A stretch of 64,000 nt of DNA. It comes from Stropharia rugosoannulata. Lineage: Eukaryota > Basidiomycota > Agaricomycetes > Agaricales > Strophariaceae. The position numbers and the translations under genes were made by a program. Below, one piece after another: positions 34,198 to 44,544 of this stretch. The stretch is taken from the NCBI GenBank assembly GCA_028532985.1, contig JANCIK010000007.1, positions 1,116,001 to 1,180,000 on the forward strand. Direction: 5' to 3'. Positions within the stretch are counted from its first letter, which is position 1. Each line of letters opens with the position of its first letter. The notes beneath the pieces are model-generated. The model was given only the letters and a program-made list of their open reading frames with translations. It ran no database searches and was not told the DNA's origin.

Positions 34198-35274
34198 GCA
34201 CGTCCGTACCGACGCATCTAGGTGCGATCTGGGTTTGATGTCGGGATTGTTTTATCACTGTACTTATGAGTTTCTAGCTACTTTGTTTTGCTCTGTTATC
34301 AGTTGTCCAGTTTCTTTGTAACGTTACCTTCATGTCGCCTTTTTTTTAAACCATTCTATCAGCAATACCTGAAATGAAGCAACTTAAGAACATGATGTTC
34401 CAGCCTTTTCTTCCACTTGATTTAAATCATTTCAAATTTCAAACTCTACGAAAAACGACTTTATTTATCGGAATGCTTCTATCGAAAGATACTAGGAAGC
34501 GAAAGGACTCCATCTAGAGACTCCAGAGATATGCTGATGTATCATCATCACCAAGAACAAACTTGGACAAGAACGGACTGATATCTGTTTAAGGCGTACG
34601 CCACTGTACTCGAGTACAGTTGGAATGCCTTTCAAAAGTCAAAATGGAAATATGATCCACCCCTCGTATTAAGAGTATCAAGTTGAATCGAGACGGACTG
34701 CTATCTTGGGAGGAATGAATTTATGTAAAATGCAGAGTTGTAAGACCACTGATAAATAACGCCTAGTAAGGCGCCGACGTCAGGCTTTATCTCAGAGGCT
34801 TTTACATATCTTAGAGATGACAACAGTGCCTGGCACTCGAGCAGTATAGTACAAGATCGCATAAAACATGGATTGTGCTGTGCTCAGCAGTGATTGCATC
34901 GAAGAACATCCGAGTCATTACTACGGGGAGCAGTTTTTATCTTCCCATGCAGTATTCGGCCAATTTCTTTCTTATCCCCTTGTTTGGGCAGTGGCGGATG
35001 CATACATTATGCACATTAAGTATACATACTCGTTGGATCATGGATTCTCGAGGTACTGCGTTAAACCCAAGTAAGTTATGGGTTGTTTTGACTCACTTTA
35101 CCCATGGTTGTGTAAGCTATACAAACGCGGATGCTGAAGACATCGCAGTCCACATGGTCGCGGTGCATGGGAATACAAGTACAGTCCAAGTTGGACGATT
35201 TCAGTCACCGCCCAATCAAGGCACCACCTCAATGATGTCATTTCGACGTTTTAGGATATGTGTAGGGTTAGCGA
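34198..35274. other. Intergenic up to repeat copy B
   Basis: 3' flank of the coiled-coil gene, AT-rich. A small plus frame at 34868-35074 has no support. No further feature was recognised. Confidence 0.5.
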
Positions 35275-36790
35275 TGCCTAAACAAGCTCTAGGGTTACCA
35301 TATTTGGATGATGGTGGGCTGACATTGCGATCGTGCACGGACTCAAAAAAACAAACATAGACAAGCCTGGGAGGATTATAAAAGCCTGTCCCTGCGATAC
35401 CCTCCCCCAGCGCCTGTTGTCTTCTTCCCCCCATCATCCTACTCCCCTTGTCTAGCAGACATCAGGGAAGAAGACTAGCGCCCACGCCAACGGCCATCAT
35501 CATCCAGCGGTACGCCTTGTCCCTATCCCGCCTAAGCAGATGATAACAGCTGCAACAGATACAACCTCGTCCAAGGCCCTTATCCTCGAGCACACTCTCC
35601 GCTAAAGACGTTCATCACACCACGCCCATGTCAGCCTTCGACATTGATTAACCGCGTCGTCAGTCCAAGCGATGCGATATCTACTGACAGACACCCCGCC
35701 CAAGCAGACGAGAACCCCACGCGGACGAGTCCCCATGCATGCCCCATAATCAGTCAACGCAGGACCATGCTCTAATGTAGACCGTGCCTGTCGCGACGTA
35801 AAGGAGCAGTAGATTGGCCCGCACATTGTGCCTGGTCATCTGCCCTTCACCGAGTGGCACTCCCAAGCGTATGCCGCAACCTCCTCGAGAGATTGGGACG
35901 AGGCAGCGTGGTAGTCGGGCTCTGGGGGGTGGCTTCGTAAAGGCACCTTTCAGTTTCTTCCTACCGGGGGGTGAGTGTGCTGGGGATTGGTTCTCGTGGT
36001 GGATCTCGTCAGGCGAGCGACGTCTGCAGCTAGGTAAGTCGTCTTGCAATTCATCTCGCCTCTGCTTACTTTGCGTGCAGATGCTCACTGGTCCAGGAAG
36101 ATTTACCACACGTAGCGAGGTCATTTTTTACTTGGCTTCATCTATACTAATCCTCTCAACAGTTCCTTGTATTCCTTGGGTGCTCATCACACGTAGAGAG
36201 ACTGGTTCAATCTCCTCGTTATTCTGTCGCTGACGCCGTCTCCCACAGGCGCTTCCGTATGTTCAGCGATCACCCCCCTCATACATCGCATCCGTCCATC
36301 ACTCGAGATTCCACAAACTAAACGTCGAGGATGTGGGTGCTGATTACTTGTGAGTTCTGTCTAATGCAAGTAGAAGATAATCTGTGACTGATTCATTACG
36401 TAGGTTCATTGCGTGCCACTGATCGCATCTCTCTTCCTATTGCACTCAACAACTATTCGACATCGTCGACCTACGCATCCAAACTCAGGCCAAAAGTAGC
36501 GGGCCTATTCGATCCATTTTGCTGCTGACAGTCACGTTTCTGGTATGTTTTATATGCAGTGCATGGTTAAGGTATCTAACCATGAAGTCAGTTGCTTTGC
36601 TGGGCATATCTCTATTCTCTTTTTTCTCTTCTTTTCAGTTTCTCTTACATATTTCAAATGATTACATCTCACTTATTCTATGACATCTCCATAAATCATC
36701 ACAACCCTATTAAGTACATGGGTCGTGATTTACCATGCACCTTTTATCTTCATCACTTTTATCATACGTCAAACATATAGTCACTGCACA
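35275..36790 (+). repeat. Dispersed ~1.5 kb repeat, copy B (inverted relative to copy A)
   Basis: Reads TGCCTAAACAAG from 35275 and matches the minus strand of 2754-1365 with only scattered differences, then loses similarity after about 36650 (TTACATATTTCA), with patchy likeness to about 36790. It keeps the TATA-like GGATTATAAAA at about 35372-35382 and the intron-like segment at 36034-36080 (GTAAGT donor, CTTAC branch, GCAG acceptor). Further acceptor-like sites occur downstream (TACTAAT...CAACAG near 36145-36162; TTACGTAG near 36396-36403). No convincing coding exon was found. The near-identity of the two copies points to a recent duplication or transposition. No target-site duplication was visible. 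Confidence 0.75.
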
Positions 36791-37070
36791 TATGAATAAT
36801 TTCAAATTCTCTCCTTCGGACTCGGAGTCTTCAATCTCCTTTTAAAGTTCTTTCTTTCTCTCTTTCTTTGTACTGGTTGGTTAAAAATACAATTTTAACG
36901 CTGATAATACCCAATTTGAGACCGAGTGTCGTTGATTACCGTCAAAATAAAAGTATCGAAATGTTAAAAGTTAAGATCTTCAGAGCTGGCGGTGAGGAGG
37001 AGTTGTTACTGTGACAAATAGCGACAATGAATCACATGTTTTGTTACTTACGCGTTGCGTCACGGCAGCG

Positions 37071-38069
37071 ATGGCCCGGGCGACACGACGAAGTCGAGCT
37101 TCGCAACTTCAACAACGACCGACAGGCTCATCTCTGCGTGGCATGCTAATACCATGGGCTCGCCACTTCCATTCCACTACGTCGCTGTATAGTGTTTTGG
37201 CCAACTCGGCTCCCTCCAGCACCTCTATCCTCACCCTCCGACCTGAAAAGCTCGCGTCAGCAAACCAAGAGCTCATCGACCTCTCCGGTTTCACCAGAAA
37301 GTATTTCTCAGTGGAATCTACTCACCCAGAATGGCCAAATGTTAACAAGGATCATTTTCTAATCAAGCACTGGGGGGTCGATAAGAACTACCCCAAATTT
37401 CCTCTCAATACGCGCGGCTTCCTGTATTATCACCACTGGTCCACTCCGATCGGCGGACAATTACGCTTCAGGCTGTGCGACTCTGCTAGCTCTTTCTATG
37501 GCGGCAGAGACTTAGTAACCCGTACTGGCATGCCTTGGAGTGTCCCTCTTGTTGATATCGTCAAATGGAAGGCATTCAGGCCCATTATTCCTCTCCTATT
37601 ACAAGATCATCTCGTGGACGATAGCTTGCTCGAAGATGCCATGCGAAAATATCCAGAAGCCTCTATGCGCCTGTATACTCTGTCAGATCCGTGGATATTT
37701 GACTTGTCTGCAGCCCACATGAGGTTTGCGCTCGTGACCAGAAAGAGCGTACATTACGACGCCATCACGCATATCGCGAGTGACCATCGGAGCAGGAAGA
37801 CGGTACAGCCATACCAAGGTCGCATATGGGCACGTTTCGAGCTGTCTAAGTTGCCAGAACATGCACAGGACGGACCGACTGTTGTAATCAAATTCCTGGA
37901 CACTGTAGAGCCCATGAAGGCTTTGCTTCCGATGTACGACGGCCATATCGGCATGCCCATCTCAGGGAACTATTTCATACGTGCAGGCAAGGTATGGCGC
38001 TTGCCAATGGCCAAGCGGATGGACCGCTATAAGGACTTGTTGGAAGCTTCTAGTCTTCAATTCAAGTAG
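37071..38069 (+). CDS. Unrecognised protein with mitochondrial-type N-terminus
   Basis: A single-exon gene of 333 residues. I do not recognise the family. The N-terminus (MARATRRSRASQLQQRP, then GMLIPWARHFHSTTSLYS) is rich in Arg, Ser and Gln without acidic residues and ends in an RHFHST motif like a matrix-protease site, so mitochondrial import is likely. The body is globular and aromatic-rich: FTRKYFSVESTHPEWPNVNKDHFLIKHW, YPKFPLNTRGFLYYHHW, GQLRFRLCDSASSFYGGRDL, WSVPLVDIV, VVIKFLDTVEPM and a C-terminal NYFIRAGKVWRLPMAKRMDRYKDLLE. It could be a basidiomycete-restricted protein. The open frame extends upstream to 37011 without another ATG, which supports the start at 37071. Confidence 0.8.
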   Translation: MARATRRSRASQLQQRPTGSSLRGMLIPWARHFHSTTSLYSVLANSAPSSTSILTLRPEKLASANQELIDLSGFTRKYFSVESTHPEWPNVNKDHFLIKHWGVDKNYPKFPLNTRGFLYYHHWSTPIGGQLRFRLCDSASSFYGGRDLVTRTGMPWSVPLVDIVKWKAFRPIIPLLLQDHLVDDSLLEDAMRKYPEASMRLYTLSDPWIFDLSAAHMRFALVTRKSVHYDAITHIASDHRSRKTVQPYQGRIWARFELSKLPEHAQDGPTVVIKFLDTVEPMKALLPMYDGHIGMPISGNYFIRAGKVWRLPMAKRMDRYKDLLEASSLQFK

Positions 38070-38115
38070 GATCTTCTCTTCACGGCAACGCTGTCTTGGT
38101 CAACGTTTCATTGTA

Positions 38116-38721
38116 CAGTCGAACCCCTTATAACCCATGCCCCCCAAAACCCATAACCTCTCATAACCCATAGAAAAGTCCTTCCACCGAGTTGGTAGGC
38201 GGGGATTTGCAGCACATAACCCATAGGTCCGCACTAACCCATAACCCATAGGATGTGAAGGTCAAGTATGGGTTTTGGTTCCAGCATAATTGGGGCCGGA
38301 CTAACCAAGTTATGACTCTGTTGGCCGAAAAACCTTAAAAATCGCATTTCGATCCAAAATCATTACTTTCATACTGACTCTCGAACCAATTGATGCCCGG
38401 AAAACTAACCAAAAATGGTCTTCTTGGGTACAAAAACGAATTCAAGCTCCGACAGAGGGCATTTTATTGTCCGACAAAGAGCGTTAGGACAACAAAAAAG
38501 GCATTGAGTAACATATCATCGACAGACTGGAGCCATTAGTATAACGAAGAGGTGTCATAGAAGCTGCGCGACAAGTAAAGCACAATTATTAGGAGTTTGA
38601 AAAAGTTGGAGTGTAAAATATTTTTGGTCTATTTTTATCGCACCTCTTGCAACCCATAACCCCTCAAAACCCATAACCCGGGGTGACTCCGGATGGCTAT
38701 GGGTTATGAGGGGTTCGACTG
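38116..38721. mobile_element. 606 bp MITE, Tc1/mariner-pogo type, TA target-site duplication
   Basis: The element starts CAGTCGAACCCC at 38116 and ends GGGGTTCGACTG at 38721. The two 24-base termini, counted from the flanking A, are inverted copies with one mismatch. Both sides are flanked by TA (38114-38115 and 38722-38723), the target duplication of Tc1/mariner elements; the CAGT start is typical of the pogo/Fot1/Tigger branch. Subterminal AACCCATAAC units repeat many times on both ends (38128-38170, 38214-38250, 38649-38680). These are the kind of sites a transposase binds. There is no open reading frame, so it depends on a transposase encoded elsewhere. It sits 50 bases after the stop of the preceding gene. 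Confidence 0.88.
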
Positions 38722-38723
38722 TA

Positions 38724-39185
38724 AATCTCGTTCAACTATACAATAACATGTGCTCTTAACCCCATAAGTGTATGTTGTCATAGTTGACGTTGAATTGCTC
38801 ATTTAACAAATATTCGACTTTTCAGCATCCCTGCATTCAACCCCGGAAACAGTGCTACATATGCACCCCCTAAATGCGTTCATCTTAGTTGACCGAGGGT
38901 GTAACAAATACAGCGTACCCTGCTTGACGAATCAACACTGCGTACCAGGTGTATAGCAGTGTATAGCCTTGCGCCGCAGTACCTCGCAATGGGGACGTAT
39001 TTGCTATTGGCTCTTCATAGTAGTTACACACGAATCAATTAATCTGTCAGACGGAATGTCACGGCTATTCGGCAGTGTCTACTGAACAGGTTGAAGCGGC
39101 AACCTACATCAAATGCTTGGCCATGACCACTTTCTCGACTTAACCACGTCTCTGCTCTCCCAATTTCTCTACGACGAGCTGAAGA
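38724..39185. other. Intergenic 5' of the F-box gene
   Basis: F-box gene 5' flank. No additional feature was recognised. Confidence 0.5.
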
Positions 39186-40912
39186 ATGGGGGATCTCCCT
39201 CCTGAGATATGGTACGCCATCATCAACTACATCCCACCCGCGTCGCTGCGCCGACTATACGCGTTGAACCGAATCTTCTTCGAAGTTGTGATGCAGGAGA
39301 AATATCGCAGTGTTGTGCTCGACAGCAGGGAAAGAGGTTTCCAGTGTAAGGTGGATGGCTTGCGGTAAGACTCCAAGTCAACATTCCTGATATTCTGACA
39401 CCGTTTCGTCTTTCCAGGATTCCAGCCATTGCTCGCCATGTAAAGTCATTGCACCTCGCAGCTCACGTGCACTTGGAGGAAGTCGCAACTCCGGTTCGCC
39501 AGCCGGACTCTAGTGCGGCTGTCAAGCTCGTCGACAAAGTCATAAACCGGGTGAAAAGAATCAGAAAAATTAGAAGCAGTCCTCAGCTCCGCGAGGCTGG
39601 GTTTCTCGTTCCCATATGGTGTTCAGAACATTTATTTCGGCGACTAATTAACATCGAAGACTTGCACATAGACTATGCTTTTCTAGAGCATGCACCCAGT
39701 GGGAGTGCGGACTATCTGTGGCATGCCACTGCGTCTAAATTGAAGACCATTCACATTACTGCAAGCACAATGGCGCTCCAAAATATCCTTCCTCCTCTAG
39801 ATAGAGTGAGGTTTTCCAAATTGACTAGTCTAATTATCCGCATAAATGACAAAGCTGGATCAGGACCGGACGAGCTCATCTCTAACAATGTTCAGCAATA
39901 TCTAGCAGCCTTTGCGAACTCCGTAAAATTTACCCTACAATACCTCTCAGTCCTCGCGACACCTTCCCATCACCTACCTCTCTTTTACACAAACCTTGAA
40001 CGTCTCGACCACCTCATATCACTCGATATTGACCTCACCTTACCGTCTTTTATGCTGCTCAAGTACCCAATACTTTTACCTAGCGCTGAGTTCGTCGTAC
40101 AACATCAGGACGTCATACGACATCTTACTCTTACCACATCACGAATGGCTGTCTTTCGAACACCGGAAATGGAGCAATGGGAGGCTACCTACGAGTTCAT
40201 GATTCCTAACCTGCGGTTCTTTTCGTTTGGAAGCAATGTTCTAACTGCCCGATCGCAGAGAATCCTACGCTTCCTAAAACGGCACGCGTCCTCGCTCAAA
40301 TCACTGGAACTTGTCGGCCCCATCTCCCCCCAAGAACTCGACGACCTCTTAGTCGTCCTAGTCAACAGGCCGCACAGGGCTGTCCTGTCAAAGCTGTCTA
40401 TCTCGATATACCGTTTGGACTTAAGCGTCATGCTTAAGCTCATGAAAGCATTGCCCGCTTTAAAGATTCTCAAGCTACGGACCATGCGAATAGCGAAAGG
40501 CACATTATCAGCATTTGTCCCTGGCCAACATTTTCCCCTTTGTCTGGTGCGTCTTCACTCATCTTCTCGATCAATCAGATACTGATGTGATGGTTTTTAT
40601 TTATTTACGAAGCCGCCCCATGCAGGAGTGCACGAATTTGTCGCTGAGTTCATGAGCTGCCAGGAGCTGAAAGGATGGGGGCTGCGCGACGTAGTCATCA
40701 CGCGTTATTCGTGTTGCGCAGACCTGACGCTATGGAGTCTAATGCGTTTCATGGCATTGTGTATCCCGTCTGTGTCGAGCTTCGCTGAAACGGGTCATAT
40801 GGATATTCCTGATCCGCCGAATCCGTCACCTCGGTATCAGACGACACGCTGTCCTGGAGGGAGTTTTAGATGTTCGTATGGGAAGGATGGCGTGGATGCT
40901 TCACCGCTGTAG
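39186..40912 (+). CDS. F-box domain protein
   Basis: Three exons (39186-39364, 39418-40546, 40613-40912) give about 535 residues. The N-terminal 40 residues (MGDLPPEIWYAIINYIPPASLRRLYALNRIFFEV) are an F-box, the module that binds SKP1 in SCF ubiquitin ligases. The rest consists of leucine-rich but irregular segments (LINIEDLHIDYAFLE, KLKTIHITAS, FSKLTSLIIRI, HLISLDIDLTL, SLKSLELVGPI, AVLSKLSISIYRL, ALKILKLRTM), resembling the degenerate LRR arrays of the very large agaricomycete F-box families. The target is unknown. Intron 2 (40547-40612) was chosen with acceptor TACGAAG because it keeps a 100-residue frame open. The alternative acceptor at CCATGCAG would end the protein after ten residues. 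It is presumably cytosolic or nuclear. Confidence 0.85.
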
Positions 40913-43900
40913 TCATCTTGGACTGCACTCCGCTTGTGAAGTACTTTCTAAGCTTTACTCGGCCAAGCCATAGCTAGTAACTACAGTATACATTTTTTTA
41001 GATGTCAGCTCGCTTCGTATACACTACATATGTTGTCTGTCAATGGGAATATAGTAAGCAATACTTGATTAGAGGACATTTTTCGGCTTGTCTGTGGTGT
41101 ATACTTAATAATGGGATCATGTACGCAGGTCTGGGATCATCGTCTTCTTCCTCATTTTCATTCCACTCACTTATTCCATCGCAACACTCCCCATCCAATT
41201 CTACGTTCCCGCGATTAGTAAATACGTAGTAGTACTAAGTGAAGAGTTTATCAGACAAATCGCGCCGGAAACGTGTCCGGGCTTTTTGCCGTCAGTATTC
41301 TCACACCCCCACGGCGCCGCACCGCGCCAACATAATCTAAATCCAACATAATCTGAATACGAGCAAAGAGATTGTTACTTATACCAAGATCTAGACAAAA
41401 TAGGGTGGAGATGGCAATTGTAGTGACATAGATCCAGCAGAGGTAACCATCTCTGCTCTATCGGAATTTCTTATAATGAATCACAGAACTCTGAAATGAT
41501 CACACTGGGTAAGTATTTGTTGGCGCTTACTAAGCGCTTACTTCTGACAAAGGCCAAATGACGGAGAACTGAACGCAAGTTTTATATTAAAACAAATGAT
41601 ATGAATTGGCCGGTCCTGTGATTAAGCCAAGATTTATGCATATGGGTTGTACCTAAAAGCAATTATTATCATTTGCCAGTGATTTGCTTAATTAATTAAC
41701 CCCGGAACGAATGGATAACACCGTAAACTACTAACGAATGGACCCAGTTGAAATGTGCGGCCATCTCGGACGCAGCGCTCAAGAATCCGCAGTGTTTCCG
41801 TATTAGTGACATGGGACACCGGACCTCTTGAAAAAGCTTCAACAGGTGGCCCCACTTCGTTGAATTTTTACACTGCAAACGCCGCTGTGCCAGGGAGAAG
41901 TGGGTTGATATTAGATAACAATACGTCTGTCGACGTACTTGTGCAAAAACGCTGGGAAGGTCGGGTAGTGGCACGACTTGGATGCACGGGTGCATTTGAC
42001 TATACATACAGTTCTACTTATACTAAACGTTCAAAATGATGCCAAATGATGCTTGACGATTATTACTCGGCTGCGAGGCTGGAGTTATAAATTATCGCAA
42101 GACACAGCGCCGACGGGGTGGCAGAGGGCACTCTCTGGGTAATTCTGCATTTTGCCGCGATTAATGCTTATTAGAGTTGAGTGGATTAGGCTACGGGTAT
42201 CACATCGCGATCCCGGCCGTGTGTGGGTGATGGTCGCAGTCAACCTAGGTCATACGCACATATCATACAATAGATGGCACAGCTCGGGCGCCTGAGGTGT
42301 GCGTTCCTAGCCTAGTCCCCCACATAGTTTAGTCCCCTCCTAGTTGGTTAGTCCCCCCGCGTCCTGCCCGCTCGGGCGACCCCCGTTTCCTATTTTTTTC
42401 TCAATACTTATCCTCATGTACGCACCTGCCCAAGACCGAGTAGTGGCTTATCTCCATCCCCATGCACCACTGCAGGCTATTCGAGGAACTTATGACACGT
42501 TAATAGCCCACCTAAAATAAACTTAAGTTAAATTACCACTTACCCTGAAAACGGTACCTTCCTGCCCTGCCTGCCGGCATCTCGCAATACCCCGCCCGGG
42601 CCCGGACGCGCCGACGTGTGCGGGGTAAATGCTGGTGGGCACGCAGCGCACTGCATTGGAAGTGACATTCGACAGCGTTTGCCGCATTGTAGAAGCGTAC
42701 CACGCGACGCGTGGGTGGCGAGAAACGGTGCGGGATTGACGTGCGCGGGAACACGGCTGCGGGAGACTTGTACTGCCGCCATGGGGTCACTATACGTCGT
42801 GGGTCATTGGGTCTGTCGGTATATCGTCGGTGATCAATTGATCAGCGGGAGGCTGTGGGCTGGCTGTGGTTTGCAAGATTTGGCTCGTTGGGAATAGAAT
42901 AATAGAATAGATTGTGTAGACGCCCGTTTGCACACTTAGCCAGATAACGCTCGCGTCGTTATTTCCCCTCCGACGAGATGTCATCGGACTCGTCTGCGTG
43001 CTTGTGGTCCCCATACCAGTACCAGAGTAATGTTTGGACTTCAGCGTAACGTAGAGACTATGTAGAAGTGTCCGATGAAGCAGGATACTGGGCATCAGTG
43101 TGATGGTTGTGTAATCGATGACTTTAAATTTTTATGTTGTGCTTGAATACAATGTAAGTTAGGTTGGCGCTTGTACTCGATTGAGATACTTTGTGTGCCG
43201 TACGTAGCGGCGCAGGTTTCGGACGAAGAAATTAAATGCGGTGAGCTCGTTCGTGTCGTTGATCCAATGCCTACGGTCCGATGTAACCTGGGCTATTAGA
43301 CTAACAATTGATAATTTAGGTGATTGCAAAAATACTCCCGCGAGCAGCGGGTAGATATCAAGGTCGGTCTCTGGGCAACCCGCCGGCCTTGTAGTTTTAC
43401 TACCCGAAGTCAAATATGTGGCACGTTCTGCAACGTTTCGATGTCTTCGGAAGGTAGCTCTTAGATAACGGCTCAATGAAAAGCTTGCTCACCGTCAGCG
43501 AAGGTGTAATGCCGCAAAGTCTACATATTTAGCATAATTGTTTTCAATATCTGCATGTAATACGGTTTCTACCAGTGGCGGGCTGTGTGGGGAAGCGCAT
43601 GATATAGAGGTAGGCACGAGGAGTAGTTAGATAGTCGCTATCATAATGAAACCCTGGCGGCCTGAAAATAATGCGCTTGTTCGCTTCGGCCATCCGGAGC
43701 GTACATACGCGCTGAGCGAACACCGCAGTGGCAAAAAATGTCTGGCAGATAAGCGCCTTTGAGGAATTCTTTGCACAGGTATTCGACATTGTCTAGTTCC
43801 GGTGGAGTTGTATTGGAGTACACTTTCGCCTTTTCCAGTCTTTTAGCAGCTGCTTCCCAGTGTGTTTATTGCTAAGATCGATATAATTAAACATGAGGGC

Positions 43901-44544
43901 CGCCACGTTGGAAACAAGAATAGATGACTTGGTTTCGTCGTGCGTCAGATGCAGGATATTCGTGGCGATCGTAAATCTCTGTAGCGTCACATCTCCATGG
44001 ATGGTGGTGTGCGGTGGATACTTGTAACTCTTCGGTTACAGTAAATTTAAAATGTTGACGCAGAGCACTCCAGATCTCCCGTGTGGTGTGTTGACTGGGA
44101 AATAATGTATGTTCAGGAGCGTGCGAACATACGCTGGGCCTTGGTTGAGAGTCTCTCGTTCAACAAAAAATAAAATGTTAATGAAGAATACTTGTCTACA
44201 GTCGTTGAATATTGAATGCCAATTCAATAGATAAAGAGCGAATCTAGTCGACGACGGAACGGAGGAAGAGACGTAATGGCGACATAAACAAAGTGAACCG
44301 GGGGTGGCCGGGGTCCGCAATACGGCATGACTGAAAATGAGGGCATAAAAAAAGTCAGGCGAGGTCGTACGACGAAACGGCCATTTGTCTTCATTCAACT
44401 TTCCTCTCTGCTTGGGCCTTTCCCCTGTTTCCCCGCACTCTCTCCCGCACACACTCACGGGCGCATCCTCCCCGTCGCCCCCGACGTCGTCCCCGGCGCT
44501 CGATACCCACAATACCCCCCAACCCCTAGCCCATCCCCCCCGTC
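40913..44544. other. 3.6 kb gene-poor stretch
   Basis: No frame has a supported product. The stretch is mostly AT-rich but carries a GC-rich island at about 42540-42760, preceded by TAGTCCCC-type short repeats at about 42310-42355. Small minus frames at 43544-43990 (an ILVSNVAALMFNYIDLSNKH segment, then YLCKEFLKGAYLPDIFCHCG in another frame) could be a decayed gene, but I could not join them. The last 150 bases before the HMG-CoA reductase start are strongly CT-rich, as in leaders of well-expressed fungal genes. Confidence 0.5.

Noticed and set aside
41755..42039. 94-codon plus frame in the gene-poor stretch
   Set aside because: No recognisable feature and no plausible exon continuation on either side.
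43544..43990. Overlapping minus frames that might be exons of one gene
   Set aside because: I could not find donors and acceptors that join them in a consistent frame, and neither part matches a family; kept only as a possible decayed gene in the intergenic note.
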